64,000 nt of DNA from an uncultured Sphingomonadaceae bacterium (lineage in GTDB: Bacteria > Pseudomonadota > Alphaproteobacteria > Sphingomonadales > Sphingomonadaceae), in the NCBI GenBank assembly GCA_947493215.1, contig CANLQE010000001.1, forward strand, positions 806,001 through 870,000, in the 5' to 3' direction. The notes beneath the pieces were generated by a model. The model did no database searches and had not been told where the DNA came from. It saw only the letters and a program-made list of their open reading frames with translations. A program made the translations under genes and the position numbers. Position 1 is the first letter of the stretch, and each line of letters starts with the position of its first letter. Below, piece after piece: positions 46,967-58,519 of the stretch.

Positions 46967-48088
46967 ATGACCGGATTCTATGCGCGCTATCAAGCGCTCA
47001 TCGCAAATGATGAGTTGAAGCCGGACGCTGATCAGGACGCTTGCGCGCAGCGTCTTGCCCAATTGCAGGATGAGCTTGAAGCGATTCCCCCACGAGGCAG
47101 CGTGCTGTGGCGCATGTTTTCGAAGAAGCCAACGGCGCCGCGCGGTATCTATATGTGGGGCGGCGTGGGCCGCGGTAAGTCTATGTTGATGGATTTATTC
47201 TACGATAATCTTCGGATTAACCGAAAGAAACGCGCGCATTTTCATGAGTTTATGCTCGATGTCCATGCTCGGTTGAATGAGGAGCGCAAGAAGGAGCAGG
47301 GCGATCCGATCCTGCCGGTTGTTGCGTCGCTGGCCAATGAAGCCCGGTTCCTGGCCTTTGATGAAATGGTAGTCAATAACAGCGCCGACGCGATGATCAT
47401 GTCGCGACTGTTTACCGGGCTGGTCGAAGCTGGTGTGACCCTGATCGCGACGTCCAATCGTCCGCCGGTTGATCTGTACAAAGATGGTCTTAATCGCGAG
47501 CATTTCTTGCCTTTCATCGACCTGTTACAGAACCGCCTGGATGTTATCTCACTCAATGGCCCGACCGATTACCGTCGCGAGCGGCTCGGCGGCGTTGATC
47601 TGTGGCATGTGCCCAATGGCGAAGCGGCGACCAAGGCGTTGAGCGAGGCGTTTTTCCGTCTGACTGACTATCCACCGGAAGACCGTGACCATGTTCCATC
47701 TGAAGAACTGGCTGTCCAAGGCGCCCGTTCCATGCATGTGCCCAAGACGCTAAAGGGCGTTGCAGTCTTTTCGTTTAAACGGCTTTGTGCAGAGGCCCGG
47801 GGAGCGCCCGACTATCTGGCGATTGCGCGGCATTATCATAGTGTGATTATTGTCGGTATTCCGGTCCTCTCCAAAGAAAATCGCAACGAGGCAGCGCGCT
47901 TTGTGACACTCATCGACGCGCTGTACGAGTATCGGGTCAAGCTGCTGGCCAGTGCCGATGCTGAACCCGATGCGCTTTATCCTGAAGGCGACGGGTCGTT
48001 TGAATTTGTCCGCACCGCGTCGCGGCTGGTCGAGATGCAATCCGACGACTATCTCGCGCTGGGTCATGGATCGGCCGAAGCTTCTTGA
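46967..48088 (+). CDS. zapE: AFG1/ZapE family ATPase
   Basis: MTGFYARYQALIANDELKPDADQ...GIYMWGGVGRGKSMLMDLFYDNL...FHEFMLDVHARL...LAFDEMVVNNSADAMI. Start 46967 rather than track 46826. Confidence 0.92.
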   Translation: MTGFYARYQALIANDELKPDADQDACAQRLAQLQDELEAIPPRGSVLWRMFSKKPTAPRGIYMWGGVGRGKSMLMDLFYDNLRINRKKRAHFHEFMLDVHARLNEERKKEQGDPILPVVASLANEARFLAFDEMVVNNSADAMIMSRLFTGLVEAGVTLIATSNRPPVDLYKDGLNREHFLPFIDLLQNRLDVISLNGPTDYRRERLGGVDLWHVPNGEAATKALSEAFFRLTDYPPEDRDHVPSEELAVQGARSMHVPKTLKGVAVFSFKRLCAEARGAPDYLAIARHYHSVIIVGIPVLSKENRNEAARFVTLIDALYEYRVKLLASADAEPDALYPEGDGSFEFVRTASRLVEMQSDDYLALGHGSAEAS

Positions 48089-48089
48089 T

Positions 48090-49142
48090 TTAAAGCAAGC
48101 TTAAACTGTCTAGATCCAGCGCCATTTGCGCTGGCCGTTCGGCCATCACCGCAAACATTTCATCGCCCCGTTCGGTTTGCTCCACATGGATGGACGCGTT
48201 GATCGCCATTATGAAGCCTGAAAAGGCGAGGCGGCGATAATCCTTCCAGAACGCATCGTGATCTTGTTCGACACCTCGGGCTGCTAACTGAGAGAGATAG
48301 TCTTTCACCAGCGCCTTTTCCGTCTCTGCCCGTTGTACTGGATCGGCAAAACTGGTCCCGATAAGATAGGCGATATCGCTCGCGCCGTTGCCCAAAGTGG
48401 CGGTCTGCCAGTCCACCAAAATGGCTCGTTTGCCGCCGTCATCAAACAGAATGTTATCTAACCGCATGTCGCTATGGGTGATACAGGGATTGGCTGGTTC
48501 GGCATCAAGATAGGTACCAAATTTTGCGATAAGCTCAGCGCCCATATCCAATATATCAGTGCTTAGCCTGTCGGCGAAACGCTTACAAAATTCCGGGTAA
48601 ATAGCAGGCAGTGATTGCCGCATGTAATCGCCGTTGCCTTGTCCATGCAGCAGCCAGCTATGATCTTCCAACATTCCGGTTTTTGGGCGATAGCTGTGGA
48701 GGACAGCGGCTTCCCGAATCGCCGATTGCACCTGCGTCAGCGTCGCTCCGGCCAGTTGATCACCTTGCTGAGCGGGCGCCATATCTTCGAGCATCAGGAC
48801 AAATTGAGTCTCATCCTCGCCAATGGCGGCATGATAACAACGCGGGCAACCGACGCCAGAATCCCCGGCAACATCGCGATACCAGCCCACCTCCATATCA
48901 TAGAGGTGGAAGATCGCGGCGGCGCCCCGGCTGATCGGATCGGCACTCGGACATTTGGCGACAAAGCTGTCGGGATATCCGGTATCTTGCCAGTCACAGG
49001 TGAAGCGAAAGCTGTCACAAACCTGTCCAGTTCCCACTGGCTTGTGGGTCAGCGACTGGAGCGATCCTGACGGCGCACCAAAAACGCCCTCAACCCAGCG
49101 CGGATCAAATTCTTCCGGGCGAAGCGGGAATGCGGCGCTCAT
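48090..49142 (-). CDS. APH-like phosphotransferase family protein
   Basis: 350 aa; PCITHSDMRLDNILFDDGGKRAILVDWQTATLGNGASDIAYLI. Confidence 0.88.
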   Translation of the reverse strand: MSAAFPLRPEEFDPRWVEGVFGAPSGSLQSLTHKPVGTGQVCDSFRFTCDWQDTGYPDSFVAKCPSADPISRGAAAIFHLYDMEVGWYRDVAGDSGVGCPRCYHAAIGEDETQFVLMLEDMAPAQQGDQLAGATLTQVQSAIREAAVLHSYRPKTGMLEDHSWLLHGQGNGDYMRQSLPAIYPEFCKRFADRLSTDILDMGAELIAKFGTYLDAEPANPCITHSDMRLDNILFDDGGKRAILVDWQTATLGNGASDIAYLIGTSFADPVQRAETEKALVKDYLSQLAARGVEQDHDAFWKDYRRLAFSGFIMAINASIHVEQTERGDEMFAVMAERPAQMALDLDSLSLL

Positions 49143-50239
49143 GCTGCAGGGTGCAGCAGGTCGGTCAACCCGCTGGTCTTGTGGGGTCCGACAAATAGTT
49201 GTTCAACAATTCCAACGCCTTCATGGCTTTCATCGCCGCTGGTTAGCACCGCATCGCTGAGCGCCTGGATATGAATATAGAGCATGTCATGGTCTGGTAT
49301 ATTGCCCAGATCAATCACATCATAAGCGGTTTCCAGCGGGCCGTGATCCATTCCGTGGCCCCAGACCGGATGCATATAGCCGAGGCCCGACATATAGAAG
49401 GTCCGCGTCGCATCGTCGGTGCGCGGTGTGATGGAAAGCGTCCCGTCGGCGGCTGGCAAATCAATCTGCTTCACGCGCCGGGTGCCGGAATGATAGCTGA
49501 GATCAAAGCTGCCCGGTTCAAATTCCTGCCGCTCGCCCTCGATGGCATCAACGACTCCGCGACGATTCCATGGCAGCCCTTCGCCATCATCATTGCTGTG
49601 AAAGAAACAGGCGTGACTGTCGAAATTGAGCGGCGTCCATAACCACCAGAATTGCGGCAAGGCGCCAGCGGGCGGGGGCTGGGATTCGGGTGAACCAACC
49701 GGCCTGATACCCCAGCTGCGGTCGCGGGTGCCGCGATGCAATTCGGGGGATAAGGCGATGTCTTGTCCATCGGCTGTTATCGTCCCGGACCAGCCGCCAT
49801 TTTGGGTCATGCGGGTATAGTCCATCACCATGCGCGGTCCATCGCGGCGAATGAAGCGCGGTTCCTCAATCGGTATGTGGCGCGCGGTGAAGCGGATGTC
49901 TGCGGTGATCAGGCTGTCATTGCCTGTGACAATCAGGCGCAGCTCCTGCAATGGCTGAACTATCTCAACCGTGATCGGCCCGACGCTGAGATCGAGCCGC
50001 TCACTGCCCATGCGTTTGGAAGCGCGCAGATTATGTTGTTTGCCGTCTATCGACACGCAGAAGGCAGCGTCCATGATATCGAGCTGGGGATAGACGCCCA
50101 AGGCCGCGGCGAAGAAAATACTGCCATCCGCGCTATAACCGTTGAAGAAATAGCGGTCGTAGAAATTGCGGTTGTCGCCGGACACGGCCATCGGTTCCGG
50201 CGTCTGGTGCAGCGGATAATCGTCGCCTTTGCTCAGCAT
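49139..50239 (-). CDS. Conserved-looking hypothetical protein (366 aa)
   Basis: Long ORF overlapping the phosphotransferase start by 4 nt; HQTPEPMAVSGDNRNFYDRYFFNGY...RDRSWGIRPVG; function not recognised. Confidence 0.75.
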   Translation of the reverse strand: MLSKGDDYPLHQTPEPMAVSGDNRNFYDRYFFNGYSADGSIFFAAALGVYPQLDIMDAAFCVSIDGKQHNLRASKRMGSERLDLSVGPITVEIVQPLQELRLIVTGNDSLITADIRFTARHIPIEEPRFIRRDGPRMVMDYTRMTQNGGWSGTITADGQDIALSPELHRGTRDRSWGIRPVGSPESQPPPAGALPQFWWLWTPLNFDSHACFFHSNDDGEGLPWNRRGVVDAIEGERQEFEPGSFDLSYHSGTRRVKQIDLPAADGTLSITPRTDDATRTFYMSGLGYMHPVWGHGMDHGPLETAYDVIDLGNIPDHDMLYIHIQALSDAVLTSGDESHEGVGIVEQLFVGPHKTSGLTDLLHPAA

Positions 50240-50509
50240 GGGCCTGTTCTCTCCTGTATTTTCTTTTTATCACATCATGGCGCGGCGTATCGGTCTTGGC
50301 AAAGTAAAATTGGTGGCCCAAAGTTCACACAAGTCACAGCCAATTGCCGCGACGCTTTCGAGTTTTCTGGCAAAGGCAAAAGGGTGCAGGACATAGGCGC
50401 GGTTCCTGTTCACAAAAGTGGCAAAGGGCAGACCGGAATTTATCACAAGCTGGCGGATGTAGGAAAGCGCTTTGGATGAGCGTCGTGCTTGCAGAGCGGC
50501 ATTTTTTAA

Positions 50510-51927
<1,418 letters not shown>

Positions 51928-52818
51928 ATGTCTATCCTAATCGACAAGAATACCAAAGTTATCACCCAAGGCATGACCGGCAATACCGGGACATTCCATA
52001 CCGAACAGGCTTTGGCTTATGGCACGCAAATGGTCGCTGGCGTTACGCCGGGCAAGGGTGGCACGACCCATATCGGCCTGCCCAACTATAACACTGTGGA
52101 AGAAGCCAAGCACGCAACCGGCGCGACCGCTTCGGTCGTTTATGTCCCGCCACCGTTCGCAGCGGACTCGATCCTCGAAGCAATTGACGCTGAGATTGAA
52201 TTGATCGTTGCGATTACCGAAGGTGTTCCGGTACTCGACATGGTTCGTGTGAAGCGCGCGCTGGAAGGCTCCAAGTCGCGCCTTATCGGTCCTAACTGCC
52301 CCGGCGTTTTGACCCCGGACGAATGCAAGATCGGCATCATGCCCGGCAGCATCTTCCAAAAAGGGTCTGTCGGTGTTGTCTCACGTTCCGGTACGCTCAC
52401 CTATGAAGCGGTGCATCAGACCACAGCGGTTGGCCTTGGCCAGACCACGGCGGTTGGCATTGGCGGTGACCCGGTCAATGGCACCAACTTTATCGACGTT
52501 CTCGAACTCTTCCTTGCGGACGATGAAACCAAGTCGATCATCATGATCGGCGAAATCGGCGGCAGCGCAGAAGAAGAAGCGGCGCAATTTATCGCTGACG
52601 AAGCCAAAAAAGGTCGCAGCAAACCGATGGTTGGCTTTATCGCAGGTCTCACGGCACCTCCGGGCCGCCGCATGGGCCACGCGGGCGCGATTGTGTCTGG
52701 CGGTCAAGGCGGCGCGGAAGACAAGATTGCGGCGATGGAAGCGGCGGGCATTCGCGTGTCACCGTCACCAAGCGAACTGGGCACTACGCTCGACGCAATG
52801 CTGAAAGAAACGGTCTAG
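51928..52818 (+). CDS. sucD: Succinate-CoA ligase alpha subunit
   Basis: 296 aa; [45 protein letters not shown]...[18 protein letters not shown]. Confidence 0.97.
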   Translation: MSILIDKNTKVITQGMTGNTGTFHTEQALAYGTQMVAGVTPGKGGTTHIGLPNYNTVEEAKHATGATASVVYVPPPFAADSILEAIDAEIELIVAITEGVPVLDMVRVKRALEGSKSRLIGPNCPGVLTPDECKIGIMPGSIFQKGSVGVVSRSGTLTYEAVHQTTAVGLGQTTAVGIGGDPVNGTNFIDVLELFLADDETKSIIMIGEIGGSAEEEAAQFIADEAKKGRSKPMVGFIAGLTAPPGRRMGHAGAIVSGGQGGAEDKIAAMEAAGIRVSPSPSELGTTLDAMLKETV

Positions 52819-52870
52819 AATATTTGGCCCTCTGCGTGCGCAGGGGGCCTCCCTCCCCAAGGAACAGATC

Positions 52871-55660
52871 ATGGGACTAGAAGGTCAGGAATTTGCAGAT
52901 ACTTCCGAAAAGGAAGCAGGCCCGAGCTGGCAAAAGAAACATTGGCCGATTGATGACGCCGATGAACTGAACAGCGCGCTCGACCCCACGCAAATGGGCG
53001 TCGAGATCAAGGCTGCTGCTGCGAAATCCGGCAAGTCCATGTCGGATGCTGAAGTTGGCTTGGCGGCGGAGAAATCGATCCGCGCGATGATGTTGATTCG
53101 TACCTATCGGGTGCGCGGACATCTCGGTGCTAATCTTGATCCTTTGGGATTGTCCAAGCTGGAAGAGCCGGCTGATCTGACTCCTGAATTTCATGGCTTC
53201 AAGGCCGACGAGATGGACAAGCCGGTCTATCTTGGCGGCGTTTTGGGGTTTGAAACTGCATCCATCCGCGAAATTGAGGCCGTGCTCCGTGCCAATTATT
53301 GCGGCTCGGTTGGCCTTGAATATATGCATATCGCCGACACCGTGGAACGGCGTTTCCTGCAAGACCGGATGGAGGGCAAGGACGCCGAAATCCACTTCAC
53401 GCCCGAAGGCAAGAAGGCGATCCTCAACAAGGTGATTGAGGGCGAGGAATATGAGAATTTCCTCGGCAAAAAATATGTCGGGACCAAGCGCTTCGGTCTT
53501 GATGGTGGCGAATCCATGCTGCCAGCGCTGGAAAATATCATCAAAAATGGCGGGGCCGCTGGTGTACGTGATATTGTCTATGGCATGGCCCACCGCGGGC
53601 GTTTGAACATTCTCGCCAATGTGATGGCCAAGCCTTATAAAGTCATCTTCCACGAATTTCATGGTGGCTCTTCCAATCCCGATGATGTCGCGGGTTCGGG
53701 TGATGTTAAATATCATCTGGGTACATCTAGCGACCGCGAATTTGACGGCATTAGCGTGCATATGAGCCTCGTGCCCAATCCTTCGCATTTGGAAGCAGTT
53801 GATCCCGTGGTTCTCGGCAAGGTCCGCGCGCAACAAGTGGCGCGCGATGATCTGGAAAAGCATGATCAGGTGCTGCCTGTGCTGATCCACGGCGATGCCG
53901 CTTTTGCTGGCCAAGGCATTGTCTGGGAGTGCCTCGGCTTCTCTGGCATCCGCGGGTATAATACTGGCGGCTGTATCCATTTCGTGATCAACAACCAGAT
54001 CGGTTTCACAACCAGCCCGCAATTTGCGCGCTCTTCGCCTTATCCATCGGATGTCGCCAAAGGTGTTCAGGCACCGATATTCCATGTGAATGGCGATGAT
54101 CCCGAAGCAGTGACTTTCGCCTGTAAAATCGCGATTGAGTTCCGCCAGCGTTTTGGCCGCGATATTGTGATCGACATGTGGTGCTATCGCCGCTTTGGTC
54201 ACAATGAAGGCGATGAACCGAGCTTCACCCAACCGGTCATGTATGCCGCGATCAAAAAGCATCCCAAGGTCAGCAAGCTTTACGAAGCGCGGCTGATGGA
54301 AGAAGGCGTGATTGATGCTGACTGGGGCGCCAACACGCGTAAGGCATTTGCGGATCATCTGGAGGGCGAGTTTAAGGCCGCCGCTGATTATGAACCGGAC
54401 AAAGCCGACTGGTTTGGCGGCCGCTGGCAAGGGCTGCACGCGCCCGCTGACCCTGAAACCGCGCGGCGCAATGTCGAAACCGCGATTGATAAAAAACTAT
54501 TCGACAGCCTCGGCCGGACGCTGACCACCGTTCCTGAGGGCCACAAGATTCACAAGACCTTGGGCCGCGTTCTCGATGCTAAAGCCAAGATGTTTAAGTC
54601 CGGCGAAAATTTCGACTGGGCAACCGGTGAAGCGCTGGCCTACGGCTCGCTGGTATCCGAAGGCTATAATATTCGCCTGTCCGGTCAGGACAGTGGCCGC
54701 GGCACATTCAGCCAACGCCATGCCGTCTGGGTGGATCAGGAAACGGAAGAAAAATACGTGCCCTTGAGCACCGTGCCGCATGGCCGATTCGAAGTGCTCG
54801 ATAGCCCACTCTCTGAATATGGTGTGCTGGGTTTTGAATATGGTTATGCTGGCGCCGACCCGAAAACATTGGTGCTCTGGGAAGCGCAATTTGGTGATTT
54901 CGCTAATGGCGCGCAGATCATGATTGATCAGTTTATTGCTTCTGGCGAAGCCAAATGGCTGCGCGCCAATGGTCTCGTGATGCTGCTGCCCCATGGTTAT
55001 GAAGGGCAAGGGCCAGAGCATAGCTCAGCGCGGCTTGAACGGTTCCTGCAACTATGCGCGCAGGATAATATTCAGGTTGCCAATATCACGACACCGGCCA
55101 ATTATTTCCATGTCCTGCGTCGCCAAATGCTGCGCAGTTTCCGTAAGCCTTTGGTGATTATGACACCAAAATCATTGCTGCGTCACAAGTCGGCGGTGTC
55201 GAGCGCCGAGGAATTTCAGGGCGAGCATCATTTCATGCGGATCAAGTCGGACACCAATCCGCCCGCTGACAAGGATGTGAAGCGGCTGGTGCTCTGTTCG
55301 GGCAAGGTCGCCTATGATCTGATCGACGCGCGCGATGCGGCTAAGGATAGGAACACGGCAATTGTTCGGATTGAGCAGCTCTATCCGTTCCCGTCTGAAC
55401 CTTTGGTGGTTCGTTTGAAGCGAATGAAAAACCTTGAAACGCTCGTTTGGGCGCAGGAAGAGCCGTGCAACAATGGCAGCTGGCATTTTGTTCGGCCATA
55501 TCTGGAAGAATGTTTGGAGCAGGCCAAAGTCGGCGCGGCTGATCCGGTCTACGCCGGGCGCGTGGCCTCAGCTTCTCCGGCAACGGGGCTGGCGTCGCGG
55601 CATAAGGAGCAGCAGGCGCAACTTGTCGCTGAGGCTTTAGGGCATCCGGTAAAAAAGTGA
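52871..55660 (+). CDS. sucA: 2-oxoglutarate dehydrogenase E1 component
   Basis: 929 aa; RVRGHLGANLDPLGL...MAHRGRLNILANVMAKPYKVIFHEF...RRFGHNEGDEPSFTQP. Confidence 0.97.
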   Translation: MGLEGQEFADTSEKEAGPSWQKKHWPIDDADELNSALDPTQMGVEIKAAAAKSGKSMSDAEVGLAAEKSIRAMMLIRTYRVRGHLGANLDPLGLSKLEEPADLTPEFHGFKADEMDKPVYLGGVLGFETASIREIEAVLRANYCGSVGLEYMHIADTVERRFLQDRMEGKDAEIHFTPEGKKAILNKVIEGEEYENFLGKKYVGTKRFGLDGGESMLPALENIIKNGGAAGVRDIVYGMAHRGRLNILANVMAKPYKVIFHEFHGGSSNPDDVAGSGDVKYHLGTSSDREFDGISVHMSLVPNPSHLEAVDPVVLGKVRAQQVARDDLEKHDQVLPVLIHGDAAFAGQGIVWECLGFSGIRGYNTGGCIHFVINNQIGFTTSPQFARSSPYPSDVAKGVQAPIFHVNGDDPEAVTFACKIAIEFRQRFGRDIVIDMWCYRRFGHNEGDEPSFTQPVMYAAIKKHPKVSKLYEARLMEEGVIDADWGANTRKAFADHLEGEFKAAADYEPDKADWFGGRWQGLHAPADPETARRNVETAIDKKLFDSLGRTLTTVPEGHKIHKTLGRVLDAKAKMFKSGENFDWATGEALAYGSLVSEGYNIRLSGQDSGRGTFSQRHAVWVDQETEEKYVPLSTVPHGRFEVLDSPLSEYGVLGFEYGYAGADPKTLVLWEAQFGDFANGAQIMIDQFIASGEAKWLRANGLVMLLPHGYEGQGPEHSSARLERFLQLCAQDNIQVANITTPANYFHVLRRQMLRSFRKPLVIMTPKSLLRHKSAVSSAEEFQGEHHFMRIKSDTNPPADKDVKRLVLCSGKVAYDLIDARDAAKDRNTAIVRIEQLYPFPSEPLVVRLKRMKNLETLVWAQEEPCNNGSWHFVRPYLEECLEQAKVGAADPVYAGRVASASPATGLASRHKEQQAQLVAEALGHPVKK

Positions 55661-55702
55661 TTATGTGCGGATAGATCCGCTGATGAAAGTGAGCATAAGA
55701 CT

Positions 55703-56929
55703 ATGGCAACAGATGTAAAAGTCCCGGTACTGGGCGAATCGATTACCGAAGCGACCTTAGGCGAATGGCTCAAGCAGCCCGGTGATACGGTTGCGGCGGA
55801 TGAACCCATTGCAAGTCTGGAAACCGACAAAGTGGCGCTGGAAGTACCGGCGCCCGAAGCGGGTACTTTGAGCGAGCATCTCGTCGCGGTGGGCGACACA
55901 GTAGAAGTCGGCGCGATCATCGCAAAGATCGAAGCGGGCAGTGGCGCGGCCGCATCAGCCGCGAAAGCCACCCCGGCTCCGGCAGCCGCTAAAGCAGCGC
56001 CGGTAGCAGATGCATCTTCCGTCACCCTTTCTCCAGCAGTCCGCCGTCTAGTGCTCGAACATGGCGTAGACCCCAGCAAGATTAAAGGTACCGGCAAAGA
56101 TGGCCGCCTGACCAAGGATGATGTCGAGCAATATGTGAAAAACGGCGCTCCGGCGCCACTGGTGGAAAAGGGCACGGCCAAGGGTGCTGAGATACAGGCC
56201 CCTGCCGCTGTTGCTGCAACCGGCGGTCGCAATGAAGAACGTGTGCGGATGACGCGTCTGCGCCAGACGGTCGCCAAACGTCTCAAAGAAGCGCAGGATA
56301 CAGCGGCGCTGCTAACAACCTTTAACGATGTCGACATGACCGCCGTGATGGAAACGCGCAGCAAATATAAAGAGCTGTTTGCGAAGAAACATGGCGTGAA
56401 ACTCGGCTTCATGGGCTTTTTTGCAAAAGCGGCCTGCCTCGCGCTGAAAGACGTTCCGTCGGTCAATGCGCAGATTGATGGCGATGAAATTGTCTATCAC
56501 GATTATGTCGATATCTCGGTTGCGGTGAGCGCGCCCAACGGCCTGGTTGTTCCCGTAATCCGCAATGCTGAAGCGATGAGCTTTGCCGACGTTGAGAACA
56601 CAATCGGCGATTTTGGCAAGCGCGCGAAAGACGGCACGCTGACGATGGCGGATATGAAAGGCGGCACCTTTACGATTTCAAACGGCGGCGTATTCGGTTC
56701 GCTGATGTCGACCCCGATTATCAACCCGCCGCAATCGGCTGTGCTGGGATTGCACCGGATTGAAAAACGACCCGTGGTCATGCCTGACGGATCGATTGCC
56801 GCCCGCCCGATGATGTATCTGGCCCTGAGCTACGATCACCGTTTGATTGATGGCCGTGAAGCGGTGACATTCCTCGTGCGGATCAAGGAAGCGATTGAAG
56901 ATCCGACACGGCTTTTGATTGATTTATAG
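55703..56929 (+). CDS. sucB: 2-oxoglutarate dehydrogenase E2 (dihydrolipoyl succinyltransferase)
   Basis: 408 aa; lipoyl domain [16 protein letters not shown], peripheral-subunit binding domain, C-term [29 protein letters not shown]. Confidence 0.97.
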   Translation: MATDVKVPVLGESITEATLGEWLKQPGDTVAADEPIASLETDKVALEVPAPEAGTLSEHLVAVGDTVEVGAIIAKIEAGSGAAASAAKATPAPAAAKAAPVADASSVTLSPAVRRLVLEHGVDPSKIKGTGKDGRLTKDDVEQYVKNGAPAPLVEKGTAKGAEIQAPAAVAATGGRNEERVRMTRLRQTVAKRLKEAQDTAALLTTFNDVDMTAVMETRSKYKELFAKKHGVKLGFMGFFAKAACLALKDVPSVNAQIDGDEIVYHDYVDISVAVSAPNGLVVPVIRNAEAMSFADVENTIGDFGKRAKDGTLTMADMKGGTFTISNGGVFGSLMSTPIINPPQSAVLGLHRIEKRPVVMPDGSIAARPMMYLALSYDHRLIDGREAVTFLVRIKEAIEDPTRLLIDL

Positions 56930-56946
56930 ATTGGTAAACACCCTCC

Positions 56947-57007
56947 GCTCATGCTGAGCTTGTCCAAGCATGGTGGCAGATGATCCTTCGACAGGCTCAG
57001 CATGAGC
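56947..57007. repeat. REP-like inverted repeat between sucB and lpd
   Basis: GCTCATGCTGAGCTTGTC ... GACAGGCTCAGCATGAGC (one mismatch). Confidence 0.85.
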
Positions 57008-57031
57008 CGCGTTGGGAAGATGGAGTAAGAA

Positions 57032-58435
57032 ATGGCTACATTTGACTATGACGTTTTGGTAATCGGTTCCGGCCCTGGCGGTTATGTGGCCGCCATTCGT
57101 GCTGCGCAGCTGGGTTTGAAAACCGCTTGTGTGGAAAGCCGCGAGACATTGGGCGGGACCTGCCTCAATGTCGGTTGCATCCCGTCAAAGGCGATGCTGC
57201 ATGCGTCGGAACTTTATCATGAGGCGCATAGCGGCGCGCTTGAGAAATTCGGCATCAAGCTAACTGGCACGAAGCTCGATCTCAAACAAATGCACGCAGA
57301 AAAATCCAAGGCAGTTGAAGAACTGACCGGCGGAATCGCGTTTCTGTTCAAGAAGAACAAGGTCGAATGGCTCAAAGGGCGCGGCGCGTTTGAAAGCGCG
57401 AATAGCGTCAAAATTGGTGACAAGACCGTCACTGCCAAGAATATCATCATCGCCACCGGTTCGTCGGTCACCCCGCTACCCGGCGTGGACATTGATAACA
57501 GCAAGCATGTCGTCGTCGACAGCACCGGCGCGCTCGAACTGCCAAAAGTACCAAACCATATGGTCGTCATAGGCGGCGGTGTGATCGGGCTCGAACTCGG
57601 CAGCGTATGGTTGCGCCTCGGCGCGAAGGTTACGGTTGTGGAATATCTCGACCAGATCCTGCCCGGCATGGATGGGGATATCCGCAAGGACAGCGCGCGT
57701 ATCTTCAAGAAACAAGGCTTTGATATCAAGACCGGCACCAAGGTAACCGGCGTGACCGTCAAGGGCAAGAAAGCCACTCTGACAGTGGAGCCGGCCAAAG
57801 GCGGCGATGCCGAAACGATTGAGGCAGACGCGGTGCTGGTCGCTATTGGCCGTAGGCCCAATATTGATGGTCTCGCGCTCGACAAAGCGGGCCTTGCCAC
57901 CAATGATCGCGGGCAGATTGAAGTCGGTCATGATTTCCAGACAGCGGTAAAAGGCGTTTACGCGATTGGCGATGTCACCCCCGGCCCGATGCTCGCTCAC
58001 AAAGCCGAAGATGAGGGCATAGCCGCGGCAGAATTTGTTGCCGGTCAGCAAGGCATTGTGAACCACGACCTGATTCCCGGCGTGGTCTATACCTATCCGG
58101 AAATTGCCAGCATTGGTAAGACCGAGGAAGAGGTCAAGGAAAGCGGCGTCGCCTATAAAGTCGGCAAATTCCCGTTTGCGGGTAACAGCCGGGCGAAGAC
58201 CAACCGCGATACCGATGGCTATGTGAAGGTGATTGCGGACGCAGAAACTGACCGCGTGCTCGGCGCGCATATCATTTCATCGCTAGCCGGAACGCTGATC
58301 GCACAAGTCACACAGGCGATGGAATTTGGCACGACCAGCGAAGATATTGCCTATACCTGCCACGCCCATCCCACACACAGTGAAGCGATCAAGGAAGCGG
58401 CGATGGCGGTGCAGGGCAAGCCGATCCATATGTGA
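57032..58435 (+). CDS. lpdA: Dihydrolipoyl dehydrogenase
   Basis: 467 aa; VIGSGPGGYVAAIRAAQLG...GGTCLNVGCIPSKAMLHASE. Confidence 0.97.
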   Translation: MATFDYDVLVIGSGPGGYVAAIRAAQLGLKTACVESRETLGGTCLNVGCIPSKAMLHASELYHEAHSGALEKFGIKLTGTKLDLKQMHAEKSKAVEELTGGIAFLFKKNKVEWLKGRGAFESANSVKIGDKTVTAKNIIIATGSSVTPLPGVDIDNSKHVVVDSTGALELPKVPNHMVVIGGGVIGLELGSVWLRLGAKVTVVEYLDQILPGMDGDIRKDSARIFKKQGFDIKTGTKVTGVTVKGKKATLTVEPAKGGDAETIEADAVLVAIGRRPNIDGLALDKAGLATNDRGQIEVGHDFQTAVKGVYAIGDVTPGPMLAHKAEDEGIAAAEFVAGQQGIVNHDLIPGVVYTYPEIASIGKTEEEVKESGVAYKVGKFPFAGNSRAKTNRDTDGYVKVIADAETDRVLGAHIISSLAGTLIAQVTQAMEFGTTSEDIAYTCHAHPTHSEAIKEAAMAVQGKPIHM

Positions 58436-58519
58436 AGCGTGACCCTCTGAAGAGAGGAACATGACTTTACATGTCACCGGATATAGCCTTTCCCTGATAG
58501 GCACAAAGAGAGATGAACT

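Noticed and set aside
52877-54439. 520 aa minus-strand ORF
   Set aside because: Antisense to sucA; His/Ile/Asn-rich shadow translation without motifs.
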